Below are positions 57,338-64,000 of a DNA stretch of 64,000 nucleotides, piece by piece. A model generated the notes under the pieces. It saw nothing but the letters and a program-made list of their open reading frames with translations, made no database searches and was not told the DNA's origin. The position numbers were made by a program, and so were the translations under genes. The DNA comes from Rahnella aquatilis CIP 78.65 = ATCC 33071 (GTDB taxonomy: Bacteria > Pseudomonadota > Gammaproteobacteria > Enterobacterales > Enterobacteriaceae). Location of the stretch: contig NC_016818.1 of assembly GCF_000241955.1 (NCBI RefSeq), positions 3,286,001 through 3,350,000 on the forward strand, given 5' to 3'. Within the stretch, counting starts at the first letter, position 1. Each line of letters begins with the position of its first letter.

Positions 57338-57376
57338 TATTTTTTGGTTTACAACTTTACGCCCGCAGGACTTTCT

Positions 57377-58654
57377 ATGACCCCCGCCGACATTGAATTC
57401 GATCAGCGCCACATCTGGCATCCGTACACATCCATGACCAAACCGCTGCCCGCGTATCCGGTGGAATCTGCCTCCGGCGTGATGCTGCAACTGGCCGACG
57501 GACGCCAGCTGGTTGACGGTATGTCATCCTGGTGGGCGGCGATCCACGGTTACAACCATCCGCAACTGAATCAGGCGGCTATCGACCAAATCGGAAAAAT
57601 GTCGCATGTGATGTTTGGCGGGATCACCCACCCGTCGGCGGTGGCGTTGTGCCGCCGTCTGGTAGAGATGACCCCCGCCGGTCTGGAGTGCGTGTTTCTG
57701 GCGGATTCCGGCTCGGTGGCCGTTGAAGTGGCGCTGAAAATGGCGATGCAATACTGGCAGGCACGCGGCGAAAAACGTCAGACGCTGCTGACCCTGCGCA
57801 ACGGCTATCACGGGGATACCTTTGGCGCGATGTCAGTTTGTGACCCGCAAAATTCGATGCACAGTTTGTATCAGGGTTATCTGCCACAACATTTGTTTGC
57901 AGATGCGCCGCAGAGCCGTTTTGACGGGGAATGGGATGAGTCGGATGTCGCGCCGTTCGCCAAAATGCTCGACGAGAATCACCGCAAAATCGCGGCCGTC
58001 ATTTTAGAACCGGTGGTTCAGGGCGCAGGCGGGATGCGAATTTATCACCCGCTGTATCTCAAACGCGTGCGTAAGTTATGCGATGAATACGGCGTGTTGC
58101 TGATTGCCGATGAGATTGCCACCGGATTTGGCCGCACCGGCAAGCTGTTTGCCTGTGATCACGCCGGGATTTCGCCGGACATCCTCTGCCTCGGTAAAGC
58201 GCTGACCGGCGGCTACATGACCCTCTCCGCCACGCTCACCACCCGCCATGTGGCGCAGGTGATCAGTGACGGCGAGGCAGGATGTTTCATGCATGGCCCG
58301 ACATTTATGGGCAATCCGCTGGCCTGCGCGGTTGCCAACGCCAGTCTGCATTTACTCGCGGAAAACCGCTGGCAGGCGCAGGTACTGACCATTGAAAAAC
58401 AGCTGCGCGACGGGTTACAGCCGCTGGCAGAACATCCGGCCGTCGCCGACGTACGGGTGCTCGGAGCGATTGGTGTGGTGGAAATGCGCCAGCCGGTAGA
58501 CATGGCGCAGTTGCAGAAGCATTTCGTCGGGCAAGGGGTATGGATACGTCCGTTCGGCACGCTGATTTACCTGATGCCGCCATACATTATTTCGCCTGAA
58601 GAACTGAGCAAACTGACCGGCGCAATCGCCAGCGCACTGGCCGCACTTTACTGA
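57377..58654 (+). CDS. bioA: Adenosylmethionine-8-amino-7-oxononanoate aminotransferase
   Basis: A 425-residue PLP aminotransferase using SAM as amino donor. HIWHPYTSM near the N-terminus, [16 protein letters not shown], and the PLP Lys in [15 protein letters not shown] identify BioA (E. coli 429 aa). The ATG at 57377 has AGGA 6 nt upstream; an earlier open stretch includes the operator and is not used. The stop abuts the LysR gene stop. Confidence 0.95.
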   Translation: MTPADIEFDQRHIWHPYTSMTKPLPAYPVESASGVMLQLADGRQLVDGMSSWWAAIHGYNHPQLNQAAIDQIGKMSHVMFGGITHPSAVALCRRLVEMTPAGLECVFLADSGSVAVEVALKMAMQYWQARGEKRQTLLTLRNGYHGDTFGAMSVCDPQNSMHSLYQGYLPQHLFADAPQSRFDGEWDESDVAPFAKMLDENHRKIAAVILEPVVQGAGGMRIYHPLYLKRVRKLCDEYGVLLIADEIATGFGRTGKLFACDHAGISPDILCLGKALTGGYMTLSATLTTRHVAQVISDGEAGCFMHGPTFMGNPLACAVANASLHLLAENRWQAQVLTIEKQLRDGLQPLAEHPAVADVRVLGAIGVVEMRQPVDMAQLQKHFVGQGVWIRPFGTLIYLMPPYIISPEELSKLTGAIASALAALY

Positions 58655-59608
58655 TTAGCCTGTACTGACTAACCGGTGCGAGGTGGATAACAGCGCGCTC
58701 AGTTTTTCCCGGCTGAGCCGCGCCTCTTCATTAAGAAAATCAATCGCCACTTTCAGTACGGGCGTCGGGTTTTCGGGATACAACAGCGTATAGGATGCGC
58801 CACTCGCCACGCATAAGGGGAACGGCGCAATCACCCTGCCCGCCTGCAAATCATCTTCGATTAATGTCAGGTCACCTATCGCCACGCCATAGCCCTGTAA
58901 GGCTGAGTTGATCGCCAGATCCAGCGTATCAAAATGCTGCGATTTCGCCGACGGCAGCCCCTGTACGCCTTCTTCACGCAGCCACAACAGCCAGTCGCGA
59001 CGATCGCGCGTCGGGTGAAGCAGCGTTTTATCGGCCAGATCTGCCACTGCCGTTTTCCCGTTATGGCGTGGCAGAAAATCCGGCGTACACACCGGCGTCA
59101 GCACTTCATCAAACAGATGATGCGCACGGCGCTGTGATTCCGGCGGACGACCAAACACCACGGCGGCATCAAAATGTTCGTTGCTGAAATCCACACCGTG
59201 GGCGATGGAAGCCGTCAGCTCGATCTGCATATCCGGCCTGTCATTTTGCAGCTGAATCACCCGCGGCAGCAGCCAGCGCATGGAGCAGGTCGGGCATTTA
59301 ATGCGTAAGGTATCCGGATGCGACCCCACACGTTGCAGGGCTTCGCCCATCAGCGCCAGCGCCTGCTGTACCGGCGGCAACAACTGCGCCCCGCGCGGGG
59401 TCAGCGTCAGCCCGCGGGCCTGACGTAAAAACAACGGATACCCCAGTGTGACCTCAAGCCCGGTGATCTGGCGGCTGACCGCGCCCTGCGTGATGTGCAA
59501 CAACGACGCCGCGTGCGTCAGATTCAGCGTCTGTGCGACCACCGCAAAGGTTTTCAGCACGTTGAGCGAAGGGAGATTCAGATACGGCAGTTCAGGAGAA
59601 AAACTCAC
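58655..59608 (-). CDS. LysR-family regulator (GcvA-like)
   Basis: A 317-residue regulator. HTH residues about 25-45 (LTHAASLLHITQGAVSRQI), long linker helix, then an effector domain with an AxxxHGVDFSNEHFDAAVVFG pattern like GcvA. It is convergent with bioA, the stops being adjacent, and divergent from the methionine aminotransferase, so that gene is the more likely target. The ligand is unknown. Confidence 0.87.
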   Translation of the reverse strand: MSFSPELPYLNLPSLNVLKTFAVVAQTLNLTHAASLLHITQGAVSRQITGLEVTLGYPLFLRQARGLTLTPRGAQLLPPVQQALALMGEALQRVGSHPDTLRIKCPTCSMRWLLPRVIQLQNDRPDMQIELTASIAHGVDFSNEHFDAAVVFGRPPESQRRAHHLFDEVLTPVCTPDFLPRHNGKTAVADLADKTLLHPTRDRRDWLLWLREEGVQGLPSAKSQHFDTLDLAINSALQGYGVAIGDLTLIEDDLQAGRVIAPFPLCVASGASYTLLYPENPTPVLKVAIDFLNEEARLSREKLSALLSTSHRLVSTG

Positions 59609-59765
59609 ACTTACCTCGTCAGGAACGTCATGCAGCCATGATTTAAGATCATAACGAGTATGACAAACTTTCCATTGTCGGCACAGGGGAACTGTTGCTT
59701 AATCATTCAACACCCGTTTTTATCTTCACATGGCCACGCGGCCTGCTTTTTTTGGGGGAAATGCT

Positions 59766-60920
59766 ATGAAGAGCGCTATGTCGCCCCGCTCCAAATTACC
59801 TGACGTCGGCACCACAATTTTCACCGTTATCGGCCAGCTCAGTGCTGAACACAATGCCCTGAACCTGTCACAGGGTGCGCCGAATTTCTCATGCCAGCCC
59901 GCGTTAATCGACAGCGTCGCAAAAGCCATGCGCGAGGGTCATAACCAGTACGCACCCATGAGCGGCGTGGCGGCATTACGCCATGCGCTGTCCGCCAAAG
60001 TCGACGCGCTTTACGGTTGTAAATATGATGCCGACAGCGAAGTGACGGTGATTGCCAGCGCCAGCGAAGGTCTGTATTCCGCCATCAGTGCCCTGGTCCA
60101 TCCGGGCGATGAAGTGATTTATTTCGAGCCGTCGTTTGACAGCTACGCACCGATCGTCCGTTTACAGGGCGCGAAGCCGGTGGCTATCGGCCTGTCGATG
60201 GACGATTTCAGCATCGACTGGGATCAGGTCGCCAGCGCCATCAACAGCCGCACGCGGATGATCATCATCAACAGCCCGCATAATCCGACCGGTGCCATTT
60301 TCACCGAATTTGATATCGAACGTCTGACCGCGCTGACCAGAGACACCGACATCGTCATTTTGTCCGATGAAGTGTATGAGCACGTAGTGTTTGACGGCGA
60401 ACGCCACGAAAGCATGGCCTGCCATCCGCAACTGGCTGAACGCAGCGTGATTGTGTCGTCTTTCGGCAAAACCTATCACGTCACCGGCTGGCGTGTGGGT
60501 TATTGCCTGGCCCCGGCAGAACTGATGGATGAAATCCGCAAAGTGCACCAGTTTATGGTGTTCTCTGCCGATACGCCGATGCAGGTCGCTTTCGCCGAAG
60601 CGCTGGCTGACCCGCAAAGTTATCTGGGACTGGCCGATTTTTATCAGCAAAAACGCGACCTGCTGGCCGAAGCCCTCAGCGGATCCCGCTTTGAATTACT
60701 GCCGAGCCGTGGCAGTTTCTTTATGCTGGCGCGTTTTAGTCATTTCAGTCCGCTGACCGACGACGAATTTGTGCTGAGCCTGATCCGCGATCATCAGATT
60801 GCGACCATTCCGCTGTCAGCCTTTTACAGCAATAACAAACCTACCGGGCTTATCCGCCTGAGCTTTGCCAAAAATAATGACACGTTGTACGAAGGCGCAC
60901 GCCGGTTGTGTCGCGTCTGA
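59766..60920 (+). CDS. ybdL: Methionine aminotransferase (YbdL-like)
   Basis: A 384-residue fold-type I aminotransferase. LSQGAPNFSCQPALI, INSPHNPTGAIFTE and the PLP Lys in SSFGKTYHVTGWRVGY match E. coli YbdL (386 aa), which prefers methionine, His and Phe. GGGGGAA precedes the ATG at 59766. Divergent from the LysR regulator and followed 41 nt later by an amino-acid binding protein, so it may act on an imported amino acid. Confidence 0.9.
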   Translation: MKSAMSPRSKLPDVGTTIFTVIGQLSAEHNALNLSQGAPNFSCQPALIDSVAKAMREGHNQYAPMSGVAALRHALSAKVDALYGCKYDADSEVTVIASASEGLYSAISALVHPGDEVIYFEPSFDSYAPIVRLQGAKPVAIGLSMDDFSIDWDQVASAINSRTRMIIINSPHNPTGAIFTEFDIERLTALTRDTDIVILSDEVYEHVVFDGERHESMACHPQLAERSVIVSSFGKTYHVTGWRVGYCLAPAELMDEIRKVHQFMVFSADTPMQVAFAEALADPQSYLGLADFYQQKRDLLAEALSGSRFELLPSRGSFFMLARFSHFSPLTDDEFVLSLIRDHQIATIPLSAFYSNNKPTGLIRLSFAKNNDTLYEGARRLCRV

Positions 60921-60961
60921 ACCTTTGTATTCATCAAAATAACGCTGGGGAATTGTGAATA

Positions 60962-61741
60962 ATGAAAAAATTGAAAATCGCATTGTTGTTAGGTTGCGCC
61001 GTGGCGTCTTTCTCCGCACTGGCTGACGGTTCCACGCTCAAATTTGGTCTGGAAGCGCAATATCCACCGTTCGAATCCAAAAGCGCGACCGGTGAATTGC
61101 AGGGTTTTGATATCGATCTGGGTAACGCCGTCTGCGCCGCCGCCGGTGTGAAATGCGACTGGTACGACACCTCTTTCGACGGCCTGATTGCAGCATTGCA
61201 GGCGCGTAAATTTGATGCAATTAACTCGGCGATGAACGTGACAGATAAACGTCGTCAGGCAATTGATTTCACCCACGTCATTTACCGCGTCCCGACCAAA
61301 CTGATCGCCAAAAAAGATTCCGGCCTGCTGCCCGCCACTGAATCACTGAAAGGCAAGCATATTGGCGTGTTGCAGGGATCGATTCAGGAAAGTTATGCGC
61401 AGGCGCACTGGGCACCGAAAGGCGTGGATATCGTTTCTTATCAGGATCAGAACCAGGTCTACCTGGATCTGTCATCCGGTCGCCTTGATGGCACCTTAGT
61501 GCTGGCACCCGCCGGTCAGAGCGGTTTCCTGTCGCGTCCTGACGGTAAAGAGTATGGCTTCGTCGGCGACGCCGTGCGTGATGACAAAATCCTCGGCAGC
61601 GGCATTGCCTTCGGCCTGCGTAAAGGTGATACCCAGTTGAAAGAGAAGCTGGACGTGGCTATCGCCAAAGTGCAAAAAGATGGCGTTGTGAAAGCGCTTT
61701 CGAAGAAATACTTCGGCGACATTGATGTGAGTGTGAAATAA
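60962..61741 (+). CDS. Lys/Arg/Orn/His-type amino-acid-binding protein
   Basis: A 259-residue periplasmic solute-binding protein of family 3. The signal peptide covers about residues 1-22 (VASFSALA, then DGSTLKFG); GLEAQYPPFESKSATGELQG and FDIDLGNAVCAAAGVKCDW are the ArgT/HisJ core, the two Cys forming a disulfide as in HisJ. No permease or ATPase gene follows, so it may share a transporter encoded elsewhere. A dispersed palindrome lies directly after it. Confidence 0.88.
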   Translation: MKKLKIALLLGCAVASFSALADGSTLKFGLEAQYPPFESKSATGELQGFDIDLGNAVCAAAGVKCDWYDTSFDGLIAALQARKFDAINSAMNVTDKRRQAIDFTHVIYRVPTKLIAKKDSGLLPATESLKGKHIGVLQGSIQESYAQAHWAPKGVDIVSYQDQNQVYLDLSSGRLDGTLVLAPAGQSGFLSRPDGKEYGFVGDAVRDDKILGSGIAFGLRKGDTQLKEKLDVAIAKVQKDGVVKALSKKYFGDIDVSVK

Positions 61742-62048
61742 AGCCGCCGGGAAGACAGGTTTTACTTTTGCTCCTCCCCCTGCGAAGGGGGAGGAGAGCC
61801 TACACATCATATTGAATATTAAGGATATTGGTTTTCTATTATGAGTTTATACCTTGTTTTTTATCCAGCAAATAAATCTTATACAAACTAATTTCTGTTT
61901 TGAAGAAAAGAGCACAAATAGTTCAAGCGTTATTCGAAACTACAATTCACTGGATAAATCTTACTCATTGAATTCATTAACATTTTGCATTATTTCCGCA
62001 TAAAATATAGGTGTATATTATCGTTTTCTCCACAGAACGGTAATCATT
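61742..62048. other. Intergenic region with sharp change in composition
   Basis: 307 bp: GC-rich palindrome at 61770-61799, then AT-rich DNA with long A/T runs and no gene. The average composition of all that follows to 64000 is AT-rich, unlike the first 61 kb, marking the edge of probably acquired DNA. Confidence 0.65.
61770..61799. repeat. Dispersed palindrome, copy 9
   Basis: GCTCCTCCCCC-TGCGAA-GGGGGAGGAG and a few more bases after the amino-acid-binding protein gene. Confidence 0.85.
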
Positions 62049-62723
62049 ATGCCTCACACGACAAAGCGTCTCTACTTCTATGCTCCCGGTGATCATTTCC
62101 ATCTTGCCCCTCTTGATATGTTCGTCGTGGCAAAAAAATCAGTCAGAGAAAATGGCATTCACTGGCTGGAACCCGTCTGGTCAACAGGCCCAACTCCCGA
62201 TAAAAATGGTTTGTTGTTATTCACTTCTAAACTGGATGCTTTGATATATACCTTCATATTAAATAAAGGGGCAAACGAGGATTGGAATGTTTACCCTTTC
62301 AATGATGTCAGCGTGACTGAAATGATGATTGATGTAGCTCCACTGACAGAGACATATTCAATATATATTGCATTCGGTTTCAGCGTAGATAGCAAAGAGT
62401 CTCTTATATTCACCAGCGGTGGTTTACGAACCAGAAGTTTTATGCAAGATTTCAAAATAGAAAAAGAAAGCTCTGCTTTATCTCCAATTACGCTGAAATT
62501 TGAAAACACACTTTTTCAACAAATAAATGATTACTGGAAAGATTATTACGCTGATTATTGTGAGGAAATAAAAAAACAAAACGCATTAGACGGTGCGCAT
62601 TTAATGCAAACTGCCCATACTGCCATTGAGAAAATTGAAAGATCTAAAAATGGGAAAATAAACGACTTTGATTGTATTTCGCATTACTCAATTAACAAAG
62701 AAAAATGGATCACTTCATACTGA
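62049..62723 (+). CDS. Unknown protein upstream of a PAAR effector gene
   Basis: A 224-residue soluble protein without signal peptide or membrane span, not matched to a known family by eye. It is rich in aromatic residues (LYFYAPGDHFHLAPLDMF, DYWKDYYADYC) and has a helical, charged C-terminus. Strongly AT-rich codons, unlike the genes to the left. It lies 15 nt before the PAAR gene on the same strand, so it may be an adaptor, chaperone or immunity protein; none of the usual adaptor families (DUF4123, DUF1795) is evident. Confidence 0.6.
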   Translation: MPHTTKRLYFYAPGDHFHLAPLDMFVVAKKSVRENGIHWLEPVWSTGPTPDKNGLLLFTSKLDALIYTFILNKGANEDWNVYPFNDVSVTEMMIDVAPLTETYSIYIAFGFSVDSKESLIFTSGGLRTRSFMQDFKIEKESSALSPITLKFENTLFQQINDYWKDYYADYCEEIKKQNALDGAHLMQTAHTAIEKIERSKNGKINDFDCISHYSINKEKWITSY

Positions 62724-62738
62724 AAAGGATAAATAAGA

Positions 62739-64000
62739 ATGGCAATGATCGGATATTTTATACGTCTTGGTGATAAAACCTCATGCGGCGGAAAAGTAGT
62801 AAGTGCATCAAGTCATATTATACATCACGGACTAAATTTAGCTCGTGTAGGAGATAAAGTGACATGCGGTAAAAACGAAGGTGTATTTAATCTGTTTGGT
62901 GGAATACATAACTACACTTGCGATGGTATTCCTTGTATTGGCACACTTGAAAGTTTCGCCGGTTGCCCATGTCGATCCAGATTATTCGCAAGCGAATTTT
63001 CATCCAGTTACTATCCTGAACCGCCGAAAATGGCGTCACAGAAAACTACTGTCAATGAACCTGAGCAACACGCACAGGCGGCAAAGAAACAGATGGTTAC
63101 TGAAACTAAACCAGAATCGGCACCAGCTTCCCCTCTAAAAGAGGATAAACCACCACGCAAACCGGTGGATGCTGGATTCTGCATTGTTGATTTACCTGCG
63201 AATGTAAAAGATTTTGGAGACTATTTATTTTACAATCCTATAGCAGGGGCAAGAGAATTATACGATACACTCAACGGCAGCGGGCCAATCAAACCAGCGT
63301 CTATTCTTTTATTAGTTGACCCTGATAAACAAGATCCAAAACAAATCGAAACTTTGAAGAAAGCAAAAGAAAAAGTTGATACTGCATTAAGTGATTTGAC
63401 GATGGAAGAAGCGTCATTACTCTACAAACATAAAGACGCTATAGATGCTTTTACAGGAATCGGGAGTAGTATCACTGGAATGGCATCTGAGGTGGGTGGA
63501 AAATATTTTGAGGAAATAGAGAAGGTATTGAAAGAAATACAACAAACCTACCAAAACGCCTATATTACCAGAGGTGCTTTAATTGGTGAGCAATTCTATG
63601 TACAAAGAGCAATGCATTTTAAAAAGCTTAATATGTTGCTTAATAATTTCATGAAATTTAAATTGGGTATGAATGAATATTCAGACATTAGACGCGCATT
63701 AGGTTTATCAAGTAGAAGCATAATGCGGCATTGGTCACAAACCGGCGTTACAGATATTGAGGGCTATGCAACATATATAGAAAAATCAGCAAAGCTTATA
63801 AAAGCCATGAAGAAATTAGGTTATGTCGGTATAACACTAGATTTTGCAAACACAACTAATACTATTTATGATGCTTGCACAGTTGGTAGAGAGTCAGAGT
63901 GTAAAAGAATAACAGTGGTTGAGTACAGTAAATTTGCTGGGTCGCAAGCCGGTGGATTAGTTGGAGGAGCAATAGGGGCGCGATTATCAGGGGCGGCTTG
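62739..64000 (+). CDS. PAAR-domain protein, probable type VI secretion effector, 3' end missing
   Basis: The frame is open from the ATG at 62739 (AAGGA 9 nt upstream) to the window end, 420 codons. Residues 1-85 form a PAAR domain, the tip of the T6SS spike: RLGDKTSCGGKVVSAS, LARVGDKVTCGKN and CDGIPCIGTLESFAGCPC with conserved Gly-Asp and Cys. A Pro/Lys/Glu-rich linker (about 95-140) precedes a mostly helical region. The last visible stretch (SKFAGSQAGGLVGGAIGARL) is a glycine zipper typical of membrane-inserting toxins. The toxic activity is not determined; the coding is AT-rich. Confidence 0.75.
   Translation, partial: MAMIGYFIRLGDKTSCGGKVVSASSHIIHHGLNLARVGDKVTCGKNEGVFNLFGGIHNYTCDGIPCIGTLESFAGCPCRSRLFASEFSSSYYPEPPKMASQKTTVNEPEQHAQAAKKQMVTETKPESAPASPLKEDKPPRKPVDAGFCIVDLPANVKDFGDYLFYNPIAGARELYDTLNGSGPIKPASILLLVDPDKQDPKQIETLKKAKEKVDTALSDLTMEEASLLYKHKDAIDAFTGIGSSITGMASEVGGKYFEEIEKVLKEIQQTYQNAYITRGALIGEQFYVQRAMHFKKLNMLLNNFMKFKLGMNEYSDIRRALGLSSRSIMRHWSQTGVTDIEGYATYIEKSAKLIKAMKKLGYVGITLDFANTTNTIYDACTVGRESECKRITVVEYSKFAGSQAGGLVGGAIGARLSGAA

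Noticed and set aside
61742..61799. Palindrome after the amino-acid-binding gene as a plain terminator
   Set aside because: No T run follows and the same core occurs at many other places, so it is listed as a repeat.

Overview
The window looks like a chromosomal segment of a Gram-negative enterobacterium, most likely a Yersiniaceae-type genome close to Rahnella, Serratia or Ewingella. Nearly all housekeeping proteins resemble their E. coli counterparts in length and catalytic motifs (MoaA-E, BioA/B/C/D/F, UvrB, DdlA, RoxA, Dld, PbpG, DusC, RhlE). The gene order also preserves two blocks known from E. coli. The first is mlrA-yohO-yehW-yehX-yehY-osmF, followed later by dld, yohC, yohP, pbpG and dusC. 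The second is rhlE / ybhL-moaEDCBA / ybhK / uvrB / bioDCFB / bioA. No rRNA, tRNA, insertion sequence or CRISPR array was seen. The genus is inferred, not proven.

Layout. 1-849 is the 3' part of mlrA. It runs by overlapping codons into an eight-gene lipid/redox operon (842-6899: NTF2-like, SDR, FAD oxidoreductase, DUF1365, Cfa-like methyltransferase, DUF2878, chalcone-isomerase-like, DUF3833 lipoprotein), which together with yedA separates mlrA from yohO. 8082-12123 is yohO plus the yehWXY-osmF osmoprotectant-type ABC operon. 12361-26961 is accessory: alcohol dehydrogenase, an MFS pump, a SUFU-like protein, a TetR-controlled island (DUF2236 oxygenase, a small secreted protein, three tandem DUF1471 paralogues), another MFS, a HigBA-like toxin-antitoxin pair, ddlA, a cupin, an aldehyde dehydrogenase and roxA. 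27043-30734 is a phnCDEE phosphonate/phosphite-type importer with Pho-box-like repeats. 30941-38093 returns to the dld...dusC block, with a coiled-coil protein and a racemase-like protein added. 38152-40366 is a divergent MFS / SufR-like regulator pair. 40439-58654 is the rhlE-moa-uvrB-bio block, interrupted by mdtG, a 1.15 kb structured non-coding stretch and an orphan UrtE-like ATPase. 58655-61741 holds a LysR regulator, a methionine aminotransferase and an amino-acid binding protein. From about 61800 the DNA becomes AT-rich and carries an unknown gene and an unfinished PAAR-domain protein, probably a type VI secretion effector.

How the parts work together. The moa genes make molybdopterin behind a structured leader that may be a Moco riboswitch. 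The bio genes make biotin from a divergent promoter with a recognisable BirA operator. uvrB has a LexA box inside its promoter spacer. A dispersed GC-rich palindrome (core CTCCCC-TGCGAA-GGGGAG or its complement) occurs at least eight times, always between genes; two copies are paired into elements of exactly 129 bp with long inverted ends.

The most unusual items are the TetR-type local regulon at 17.4-20.1 kb with repeated operator/promoter modules, the lipid operon with a Cfa-like enzyme lacking two canonical active-site residues, the orphan ABC ATPase with an altered signature motif between uvrB and bioD, the 129-bp palindromic elements, and the PAAR locus at the right edge.
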